Positions 1 to 5,734 of a DNA stretch of 19,001 nt are shown here, in pieces; within the stretch, counting starts at the first letter, position 1; each line of letters begins with the position of its first letter. Position numbers and translations under genes: made by a program. The DNA is from JALYGK01 sp036259835 (GTDB lineage Bacteria; Actinomycetota; UBA4738): contig DATABA010000044.1 in the NCBI GenBank assembly GCA_036259835.1, positions 1 to 19,001 on the forward strand, given 5' to 3'. The notes beneath the pieces were generated by a model that saw nothing but the letters and a program-made list of their open reading frames with translations, was not told the DNA's origin and made no database searches.

Positions 1-289
1 GAACCTGTCCCAGTTGCCTCCCGGGGCTTCCCGGAGCGGCGCTCCCGGCGCTACCTCGGTGAGCAAGATGCCATGCTCAGCGAGATACGCGAGTGGCTGC
101 GGAACGCGATAGCGGGAGCGGGCATCGAAACCCTTTTTTCCACAAGGCACGATTGATTTCGAGGACCGCCTGACCCTCGGACCGGTCTGGATACAGCTTC
201 GCGATGACCGCGAAGCCTCCGTCGAACCGGTATTCCGCCACAACTCGACCGTCGGCACGCACACGGTGGACCCTGACGACGACCGTCGC
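1..289 (-). pseudogene. Phosphotransferase (APH-like) fragment, frameshifted and cut by the window edge
   Basis: The minus strand reads VVAEYRFDGGFAVIAKLY, then an ALWKKGF segment. In a second frame it continues RYRVPQPLAYLAEHG and LLTEVAPGAPL to the window edge. These resemble the N-lobe of aminoglycoside-phosphotransferase-like kinases (conserved Lys strand, then a VPxPL segment and a hinge-like region). The two parts are joined only if one base is removed near the six-T run at 134-139 (six A on the coding strand). The first part is open from about 289, after a TGA at 290-292; its first start codon is a GTG at 262. An ATG at 308 lies in yet another frame. The catalytic HxDxxxxN loop would lie beyond the window. 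Either this is a decaying gene or the assembly has a homopolymer error. Substrate cannot be told. Confidence 0.55.
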
Positions 290-332
290 TCAAGTGGACG
301 CTTCCCATCCGGTGAGAGAAACGGCGAGAGCT

Positions 333-366
333 GGACTCGTACGAAATGTTCGGTTTGAACGAGTCC
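333..366. other. 8-bp inverted repeat (hairpin) between paaD and the kinase fragment
   Basis: GGACTCGT at 333-340 and ACGAGTCC at 359-366 are perfect inverted repeats separated by 18 nt. The spacer itself contains CGAA-ATG-TTCG (342-352). It lies next to a second hairpin directly downstream of paaD. No U tract follows on the minus strand, so this is not a classical intrinsic terminator. Confidence 0.4.
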
Positions 367-394
367 GAGACCCGCCGTGGGCGGAGCGTGTCTC
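367..394 (-). terminator. GC-rich hairpin 10 nt after paaD, possible end of the paa operon
   Basis: On the + strand, GAGAC (367-371) and CCGCC (372-376) pair with GGCGG (380-384) and GTCTC (390-394). The loop is GTG and there is a 5-nt bulge at 385-389. On the minus strand this folds just after the paaD stop at 404. The strong stem is consistent with a transcript 3' end, but there is no run of T, so termination would have to be factor-assisted, or the hairpin may simply protect the 3' end. Confidence 0.4.
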
Positions 395-403
395 ACTGAC
401 GCC

Positions 404-1012
404 TTATGTAGCGATGGTCTTTGGCTTGAACCCCTCGAAAGGATTCCGGCAGGCCTCGCAGAAGTGGATCGTGCGGCACAGGGTGGGGCCAAATCGGCTT
501 TCCACGACCGTCTGCCGGCTTCCGCAGAAGGGACACGACAAGGGCGGGGCGTCGACCTGCAGCGCGGTGAGCGGCAGGAACGCCTGACCCCCCGTCACAC
601 TTCTCGCCTCGTCGGGCGGCGTGACGCCGTACCCCTTCAACGCTTCTCTCCCCCGCTCGGTCATGCGGTCGCTGGTCCATGGAGGCGAGTAGACGAACCG
701 GACACGGACTTCCTTGCCGTCCGAGACGGCCTCGACTGCCGCGCGGACGTCCACCTGGATCGCGTCGAGGGCAGGGCAGCCCGCGAACGTCGGAAGGAGG
801 TCGACCTCAATACTGGACTCGGAGATCTCGACCCGTTGGACGATCCCCAGGTCCACGATGGAACAGGGAGGGATCTCCGGGTCGTGGACGGCGGCGACGG
901 CGCCCCAGACGCGATCCTCGACGCCTCCAGCGGCCGCCCGCCCGTCCGGGATCGACTCATCTTGCGACACATTTTGGGTCGACTTCTCCAGCGTCCCTCG
1001 CTCGGTCACCAT
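404..1012 (-). CDS. paaD: 1,2-phenylacetyl-CoA epoxidase assembly protein PaaD
   Basis: PaaD is the MIP18/DUF59-type factor needed to obtain active phenylacetyl-CoA epoxidase in the paa pathway. It is not part of the oxygenase core. The protein is 202 aa. The DUF59 part lies at about residues 33-115 and contains VHDPEIPPCSIVDLGIV and FAGCPALDAI. The C-terminal part is the PaaD-specific zinc ribbon, CPFCGS followed by SRFGPTLCR and HFCEACRNPFEGFKP, giving a CxxC..C..CxxC set. The N-terminal ~30 residues are not conserved-looking. The ATG at 1012 lies inside the end of paaC (7-bp overlap), implying translational coupling. It is the last gene of paaABCD on this strand and is followed by two hairpins. 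Identification is secure from the motifs and the gene order. Confidence 0.93.
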   Translation of the reverse strand: MVTERGTLEKSTQNVSQDESIPDGRAAAGGVEDRVWGAVAAVHDPEIPPCSIVDLGIVQRVEISESSIEVDLLPTFAGCPALDAIQVDVRAAVEAVSDGKEVRVRFVYSPPWTSDRMTERGREALKGYGVTPPDEARSVTGGQAFLPLTALQVDAPPLSCPFCGSRQTVVESRFGPTLCRTIHFCEACRNPFEGFKPKTIAT

Positions 1013-1887
1013 TTCACTCCCGGATGCGCTCGGTACAGTCCGGTCATCTCCTCCCAGAGTGCCAGGAAATCCTCAGAGTGCCTCCCGTGCCGTCCGCCCG
1101 CTCCCTGGAACTCGCCTTCGTGGACCCACTTGCCATCCCGGTACGCGACGCCGGGCGAGCGAAACCCATCGCCCTGATCGGAGATCTCGCCCGATCCGGT
1201 GGGCACCATCTCGCCGAGGCTCGCGTGGCGCTCCAGAACGTAGTCCAGCGCCACCTCCTCTAGACGAGAGCCCGTCCGGGACAACCACTCTCCGAGCATT
1301 ACCTCGTTCGACTGGGCAAGGATGCCGTCCGCGACCAGCGCCTCTTCGCCGGGCAGCGGTTCGAACAACGCCAGCGCGTCCGCGAGCGCAGCGGAAAGGC
1401 CGTCCGCGAAGCGCTGTCGGGCCTCGGCCGGGCCCTGGGCGAGCTTGGCGAACCACGTCACCGAATGGTCCAGGTGATACTTCTCCTCGAGCTGCACGAC
1501 CTTGACCGCTTGCGACAGCTCTTTCCACGAAGATTCGGCAAGGGCCTCAAGACGGACTGCGTCCGCCGTGTCGTACAGGAAGTGCCGCGCGACCGTGTAG
1601 CCCCAGTCGCGGTTCGGTCGTTCGCACAGCACGGCGTTTCGGTACTCCTCGGGCAGGCGACCCAGAGCCAGCGCATCCGGATCCCGCTCGGTGAGTCCGG
1701 CGTCACCAGCCAGTCGGTAGAGCAGCCGAGCGTGCGCCATCTCGTCCTGCGCCACGGACGAAAACGCGAGGTCCTCCTCTATGTACGGCGCCCACCCGGT
1801 CCACTCGGCGTGGCGATGACCGAGGATGAGCTCGTCGTCGGCGATGGCGAGAAGGAGCGTCAGCCGGGGGTCGGCCGTCTCGGTCAC
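1006..1887 (-). CDS. paaC: 1,2-phenylacetyl-CoA epoxidase subunit PaaC
   Basis: PaaC is the structural, ferritin-fold partner of PaaA in the (PaaAC)2 core of the multicomponent monooxygenase that converts phenylacetyl-CoA to its ring-1,2-epoxide. The 293-aa length is in the usual PaaC range. Family-typical stretches are LGHRHAEWTGWAPYIEED near residue 22, the VAQDEMAHARLLYRL helix, LEEKYHLDHSVTW, and the C-terminal GGRHGRHSEDF. It retains a QDEMAH helix, but PaaC is known as the non-catalytic partner. The start is a GTG at 1887, 4 nt after the paaB stop at 1892. No strong Shine-Dalgarno precedes it, so expression probably depends on coupling to paaB. It overlaps paaD by 7 bp. Confidence 0.94.
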   Translation of the reverse strand: MTETADPRLTLLLAIADDELILGHRHAEWTGWAPYIEEDLAFSSVAQDEMAHARLLYRLAGDAGLTERDPDALALGRLPEEYRNAVLCERPNRDWGYTVARHFLYDTADAVRLEALAESSWKELSQAVKVVQLEEKYHLDHSVTWFAKLAQGPAEARQRFADGLSAALADALALFEPLPGEEALVADGILAQSNEVMLGEWLSRTGSRLEEVALDYVLERHASLGEMVPTGSGEISDQGDGFRSPGVAYRDGKWVHEGEFQGAGGRHGRHSEDFLALWEEMTGLYRAHPGVKW

Positions 1888-1891
1888 GCGC

Positions 1892-2323
1892 TCACCCGGC
1901 CGTCCCGTGGGCTGCGATTTCCTCCTCGGAGACGTCCTCCGGACGCTCCGGCGTCGCCGCCGACGGTGAGCGAGGGGGTGCGGCTCCTGCCCTTCCCACG
2001 GGTGGGCGGGGGCGGTCGATCACCAACCCACGTTCGGCAAGCAGCTTGCTCACGCGCTTGTGCTTCGCGCCCACTCCCGCGTACGCCTCTTGCCGCCGGT
2101 ACGAGTGGTCGGTGACGCCGCCCAGGACGTCGCTCGGGTATGGCCCAACATGAAGCTCGGAGTCCCCCCGAAGCCGGACGCCGTATGCGACGCCTTCCTT
2201 GTGCCGGAAGTGCGTCTCCTTTGCCAGGACAAGGGCCATGTCCACGTCGGGAGCCTTGATGCTCCCGACCCACGTGAACTCGTCGCGGTCGGTTCGCTTG
2301 CCGAGGATGTCCCAGACCGGCAT
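1892..2323 (-). CDS. paaB: 1,2-phenylacetyl-CoA epoxidase subunit PaaB, with long C-terminal tail
   Basis: PaaB is the small subunit that organises the PaaA-PaaC complex and links it to the reductase. The first ~105 residues are standard PaaB: MPVWDILGKR, FTWVGSIKAPD, THFRHKEGVAYGVRLR and a segment ending near ERGLVIDRPRPP. PaaB is usually near 95 aa. Here the protein runs to 143 aa with a Pro/Ala/Glu-rich tail of about 40 residues that looks disordered. The ATG at 2323 follows the paaA stop (2339) by 15 nt. The paaC start lies 4 nt beyond the stop. The tail could be a lineage-specific extension or the result of a lost stop codon. Confidence 0.93.
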   Translation of the reverse strand: MPVWDILGKRTDRDEFTWVGSIKAPDVDMALVLAKETHFRHKEGVAYGVRLRGDSELHVGPYPSDVLGGVTDHSYRRQEAYAGVGAKHKRVSKLLAERGLVIDRPRPPVGRAGAAPPRSPSAATPERPEDVSEEEIAAHGTAG

Positions 2324-2338
2324 GCCGGTCGCTCGTAC

Positions 2339-3250
2339 CTACGCCGCTTCCGGGATGCCGGCGAACACCTCACGCACCCACGCGTGGTTGTCCCACATCG
2401 CCTTGCGATACATGAGGCGGACCGACGTCATGGGACCGTTCCCCCGAATGGTCTCCCAGAAGTCGTCCCAGCCCGGATCGGACCAGTCCCACTCGCCGCG
2501 CTCTTCGTTCCACGCGAGCCTGTCGTCGGGAACGGAAATCCCGAGGTCCCAGAGCTTCGGGACGTAGGTGGAAAAGAACTCCTGCCGCAGGCTCTCGTTC
2601 GACCGGGTCTTGATGCCCCAGTACAGGAGCATGTCCTTCTTGGAGGACTGCGGTCCGAAGAAATGCATGATGGGCCGCCACCACCGGTTCACCGCATCCT
2701 GGAACATCTGCCTCTGTTCGTCGGTGCCCGAGACGAGCTCCAGGACCAATTCCTCGCCGTGGCGAAGATGAAGCGATTCCTCCGGGCAAATCCGGCGCAT
2801 CGCCCGTACGTACGGCATGTACGACGCGTCCAGAAGCGCCTTCTGGTTGACCAGCGCAGCGCCGTCGATCAGCCACCCGATCACGGCCACGTCGCCCCAT
2901 GTGTAGGTCGGGTAATGGAAGACGTTGTGGAACTTGGTTCGGCCGTTCACCAGGTCGTCGAACATCGCTTCGCGGCTCTTGCCGAGGTCTTCGGCGACCC
3001 GGTACAGGATCTGACCGTGTCCGACCTCGTCCTGAACTTTTGCCGTGAGCGAGAGCTTGCGCTTGAGCGTCGGCGCACGGGGGATCCACTCACGCTCCGG
3101 GAGAGCTCCCATAACCTCCGAGTTGGCGTGCATCTCGATGAACTTGAGCGCGGCCTGACGGTACTCGTCGGGGAGCCACTCACCGGCCTCGATCTTCTCG
3201 CCGGCGTCGATTCGCGCCTTGAACTCGGCCGTTTTCTCCGCGTAGGTCAT
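2339..3250 (-). CDS. paaA: 1,2-phenylacetyl-CoA epoxidase catalytic subunit PaaA
   Basis: PaaA is the di-iron oxygenase subunit that inserts one oxygen of O2 into the aromatic ring of phenylacetyl-CoA, the committing step of aerobic phenylacetate degradation. The 303-aa protein has the expected length. Visible iron ligands are E45 in the first helix, E75xxH78 (QDEVGHG) and E158xxH161 (PEESLHLRH). WGIKTRSNESLRQEFF and the C-terminal NGPMTSVRLMYRKAMW segment are also PaaA-like. The ATG at 3250 follows a 53-nt gap from the CoA-binding gene. That gap contains a small hairpin, and the Shine-Dalgarno is weak (GGAAG about 12 nt upstream). It is first in the paaABCD order. Confidence 0.95.
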   Translation of the reverse strand: MTYAEKTAEFKARIDAGEKIEAGEWLPDEYRQAALKFIEMHANSEVMGALPEREWIPRAPTLKRKLSLTAKVQDEVGHGQILYRVAEDLGKSREAMFDDLVNGRTKFHNVFHYPTYTWGDVAVIGWLIDGAALVNQKALLDASYMPYVRAMRRICPEESLHLRHGEELVLELVSGTDEQRQMFQDAVNRWWRPIMHFFGPQSSKKDMLLYWGIKTRSNESLRQEFFSTYVPKLWDLGISVPDDRLAWNEERGEWDWSDPGWDDFWETIRGNGPMTSVRLMYRKAMWDNHAWVREVFAGIPEAA

Positions 3251-3269
3251 GCGCCCATGTTACTTCCGG

Positions 3270-3284
3270 CGTCCCACAGGGACG
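3270..3284 (-). promoter_or_regulatory. Small hairpin in the leader of paaA
   Basis: CGTCCC-ACA-GGGACG forms a perfect 6-bp stem with a 3-nt loop, 19 nt upstream of the paaA start and after the preceding gene's stop. It could be a processing or attenuation site within the operon or a weak terminator of the upstream genes. No T tract follows. Function is not shown. Confidence 0.3.
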
Positions 3285-3303
3285 TGTCCGGTGTGAGAGA
3301 CCC

Positions 3304-3726
3304 CTATGGTCCCGGTCCCAGGCCGAGTTGACCGTGCGTCACGCCCATGCACCGGTTCATGACGACCTTCAGACCGCCTTCCTCGGCGATCCGGGCGGCC
3401 TCCTCGGACGAGATGCCCGTTTGCATCCAGAGGACCTTCGCCCCGATGGCAACGGCGTCCCGCGCGATGTCCGGCGTCTCGTCCGAGGGCCTGAACACCT
3501 CGACCACGTCGACGGGAACATCGACTTCTCGCAGTGAGGAGTACGCCCGCTCTCCGAAGATCTCGCCGCCCCGTGGATTGACCGGAACCATTCGGTATCC
3601 CTGACTCTGCAGGTACGTCGGGATGTGATTGGCAGGCTTCGATTCGTCGTTGGACGCGCCGACCACCGCGATGGTTTTGGTCTCGGCGTAGATCTGCCGA
3701 AGTTCGTCAGCGGAGAGCTCGCTCAT
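3304..3726 (-). CDS. CoA-binding (YccU/CoA_binding_2) protein
   Basis: This is a 140-aa single-domain Rossmann-like protein of the CoA_binding_2 family. IAVVGASNDESKPANHI near residue 18 is the nucleotide-binding loop. MVPVNPRGGEIFGERAYSSL follows, then VEVFRPSDETP, LWMQTGISSEEAARIAEE and the family-typical end VVMNRCMGVTHGQL. These proteins bind CoA in crystal structures; their cellular role is poorly defined. The ATG at 3726 is preferred because GAAGGG lies just upstream. A GTG at 3744 would extend the protein by 6 residues to one base from the preceding stop at 3746. It sits between the FAD oxidoreductase and paaA, so co-transcription with phenylacetyl-CoA metabolism is plausible but inferred. 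Confidence 0.88.
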   Translation of the reverse strand: MSELSADELRQIYAETKTIAVVGASNDESKPANHIPTYLQSQGYRMVPVNPRGGEIFGERAYSSLREVDVPVDVVEVFRPSDETPDIARDAVAIGAKVLWMQTGISSEEAARIAEEGGLKVVMNRCMGVTHGQLGLGPGP

Positions 3727-3745
3727 CTCGCCCTTCTCGATCACC

Positions 3746-5245
3746 TCAGTCGATCAGTCCCTTCAGCATGGCAGACAGGTGCCCGTGGTGTGCAGGGGTA
3801 TCGAACTGAAGCAGCGGATGCGACTCGAGCGCCTGGTTGTCAACACGCCCGTTCCGGCGGATGTAGATCGCGGGGTGGATGTCGCCCTGGTCGTCCGTCT
3901 CCACTGTGACGGCGACGGCGTCCCCACCAGGCTCGTCGACGAAGTGCGCCAGTGGAACGATTCCTTCGTCGACGATTCCTTCTTGTTCGTCGAAGCTGAC
4001 GACCCGAGCGAGGTAGGACTGTTGGTTCCAGAGCTCTGGGCCGTGGGTGAGCTCTTCGAGGAGGAGCGGCAGGACGTCCGACGCCGAGACCTTCGGCCTC
4101 TCGAGCTTCTTCCCGAACTTCGTTTCCGCAATGTGCCGCGTCATCACTTTGGCGTTGTATCGGAAACCGTGAACGGCGGCCGAGTTGCTCGGGATTCCGT
4201 ATTTCTTCAGACCGATGGCGCCCTGCGTGACGGAACCGGCGAAATATATGCCGGGAACCGACGGACTTTCCCAGAACGGCGTCTGGGCGGGAAGGCGTCC
4301 CTGATAGAAGGTTGATACGCCGATATCGGCGAGGTCCCGCAGCGGGGTGGTGAAGCCCGTGGCCGCGATGACCTCGTCGACATCGAAGATCAGGTCGCCC
4401 GGCCGAGTGGTTCCCTTGGCGGTGACGTGATATCCGCGATCCGTCCGCTCCACGCGTTCGATCGCCGCGTCCAGCACGACGTTGCCGCCACCGAGAACGT
4501 GATCCTCGTAGGGCTGCATGTATCGAGCTCTCGCACCGGCGGTCGAATGGGTCAGTAGCGAGATGCGGGCCGGCCGCGGCGAACCGAGGACGATGCTCCT
4601 GGCCGCCGGCAACAGGGCATCGGCGATCTCGAATCCGGAGTTTCGCTTGCCCATGATGAAGACGTCCTTGCCCAGGTATTCACGAGCCGGTCGTACGTCG
4701 ACGTAGTGCGGTACGGCGTCCAACCCGGGAATGTCCGGCTTCCACGGCTGCGTCATCCCGATGGCGAAGACAACGACCGGCGCTCGGTAGGGGCCGTGCG
4801 TCGTCTCGATCACGAATCCGGATTCGTCCCGCTTCGTGCGCTCCCAGCGACAGCCGTACCGGACCTGAATCTTGCCGCGGTCGGCGAAGGCCGCGAGCCC
4901 GCTTTCCATCTCCGACCTCGCCGGGAAATACGACGTCCCATCCATGAACTCCGGAACGAGCGCGCGGAGGGCCGGCTCGTCGGCCAGCAGGCTGTTCCAG
5001 TCGAACCACTCGTAGGCCCGGGTGCCTCGCTCGGCCGGCGCTTGCGGCTTGCTCCATGTGATCAACCGCTGAAACAGGGGAAAACGCCGGAACATCCCGG
5101 CGGCCCCCTCGTCCTCCGACAGAACTGCATGCTCGATGCCGAGGTCTCTCAGGCAATAGCTGGTCTGGAGGCCGCCCGGTCCGCTGCCGACCACGACGAC
5201 GGGGTAGTCGCCGGGAGGAAACGGGCCTCCGTTCAGCCCCGCCAT
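3746..5245 (-). CDS. FAD-dependent monooxygenase/oxidoreductase (FMO-like)
   Basis: This 499-aa protein has two dinucleotide-binding folds. The first is an N-terminal FAD motif, VVVVGSGPGG (G20-x-G22-x-x-G25). The second is an NAD(P)-type motif, IMGKRNSGFEIADAL (G199 to G204). An ATGF motif (residues 295-298) occurs where FMO and thioredoxin-reductase-like flavoproteins carry it, and a final FAD-contact region reads GIYFAGSVTQGAIGLKKYG. About 100 extra residues at the C-terminus have no recognisable domain. The canonical FMO fingerprint FxGxxxHxxxY is not seen, nor is a CxxC disulfide, so it is not thioredoxin reductase. Substrate is unknown. The ATG at 5245 lies inside the upstream cyclic-nucleotide-binding gene (13-bp overlap), so the two are probably coupled. 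A 15-nt tandem repeat occurs at 3957-3982 (EGIV-DEGIV in the protein). Confidence 0.82.
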   Translation of the reverse strand: MAGLNGGPFPPGDYPVVVVGSGPGGLQTSYCLRDLGIEHAVLSEDEGAAGMFRRFPLFQRLITWSKPQAPAERGTRAYEWFDWNSLLADEPALRALVPEFMDGTSYFPARSEMESGLAAFADRGKIQVRYGCRWERTKRDESGFVIETTHGPYRAPVVVFAIGMTQPWKPDIPGLDAVPHYVDVRPAREYLGKDVFIMGKRNSGFEIADALLPAARSIVLGSPRPARISLLTHSTAGARARYMQPYEDHVLGGGNVVLDAAIERVERTDRGYHVTAKGTTRPGDLIFDVDEVIAATGFTTPLRDLADIGVSTFYQGRLPAQTPFWESPSVPGIYFAGSVTQGAIGLKKYGIPSNSAAVHGFRYNAKVMTRHIAETKFGKKLERPKVSASDVLPLLLEELTHGPELWNQQSYLARVVSFDEQEGIVDEGIVPLAHFVDEPGGDAVAVTVETDDQGDIHPAIYIRRNGRVDNQALESHPLLQFDTPAHHGHLSAMLKGLID

Positions 5246-5655
5246 TGACTGGCCGCCCGCAGCCGCCGAGCCTCACTTTGCAGCATGCGGTACATGACCG
5301 GCGGGTGCATCAGCAGGAATTCCTGCACGTCCGGCCCGGGCAGGACCAGACAGCGCAGTGGCCCGGTGGCCACGACGTCCGCGATTGGTTCCTCGCCCAG
5401 CAGGATCGAGACCTCGCCGAAGAAGTCTCCCCGTCCGAGGTGCGCGGTTCGCTGCCCGTCCACGCGGACGTCAGCCTCGCCGTCGAGAATCACGTAGAAG
5501 TTCCCGCCGGGGAATCCCTGGCGAATCACCCTCTGGCCTTCGTTGAACCACTCCTCGTCGAAGGTGTGCGCGACGGCTTCGAGCTGCGGGCGGGAGAGGT
5601 CGGCGAACAGCGACAGTCCGCCGAGGATTGTCAGAATCTCTTCCCTGTCGCTCAC
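5233..5655 (-). CDS. Stand-alone cyclic-nucleotide-binding-domain protein, degenerate ligand pocket
   Basis: The 140-aa protein is a single cNMP-binding (Crp-type) domain without a DNA-binding helix-turn-helix. The beta-roll is recognisable: LSLFADLSRPQLEAVA, GQRVIRQGFPGGNFYVILDGEADV, then GDFFGEVSILLG. In the phosphate-binding cassette the conserved Arg-Thr/Ser pair is replaced: the sequence reads GEEPIADVVA where family members have a form like RPRTATVVA. Canonical cAMP binding is therefore doubtful. Two adjacent GTGs are possible; 5655 is chosen because AGAGG lies 5 nt ahead of it (5658 would leave 2). The stop overlaps the flavoprotein start by 13 bp, suggesting a regulatory or docking domain for that enzyme. 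Confidence 0.85.
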   Translation of the reverse strand: MSDREEILTILGGLSLFADLSRPQLEAVAHTFDEEWFNEGQRVIRQGFPGGNFYVILDGEADVRVDGQRTAHLGRGDFFGEVSILLGEEPIADVVATGPLRCLVLPGPDVQEFLLMHPPVMYRMLQSEARRLRAASQWRG

Positions 5656-5722
5656 CACGACCTCTTAAGCGGGACCACGCCTCGGGCGGAGCCTAGCGGA
5701 TACGATGGCCCGAGAGCACCGA

Positions 5723-5728
5723 GGAGGT
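5723..5728 (+). promoter_or_regulatory. Strong Shine-Dalgarno fixing the aldehyde dehydrogenase start
   Basis: GGAGGT with a 6-7 nt spacer precedes a GTG at 5735. An in-frame ATG at 5705 has no such site, and its extra 10 residues include the SD-encoding codons. The GTG is therefore the better start. Confidence 0.75.
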
Positions 5729-5734
5729 ACGACC

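Noticed and set aside
130..139. Programmed -1 ribosomal frameshift at the A6-G3 site of the kinase fragment
   Set aside because: The downstream homologous frame is +1 relative to the upstream one, the wrong direction for a slippery A_AAA_AAG site; an indel is simpler.
377..1177. 266-codon open frame on the + strand
   Set aside because: Antisense to paaD and paaC, with no protein family features.
2060..3331. Long open frame on the + strand, 423 codons
   Set aside because: It runs antisense to paaA and paaB, whose proteins are unmistakable. The translation has no recognisable domain and is a product of GC-rich codon structure.
3746..5245. Flavoprotein as the missing PaaE or as thioredoxin reductase
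   Set aside because: It has no 2Fe-2S cysteine cluster motif and no redox CxxC; only the two Rossmann-type motifs are shared.
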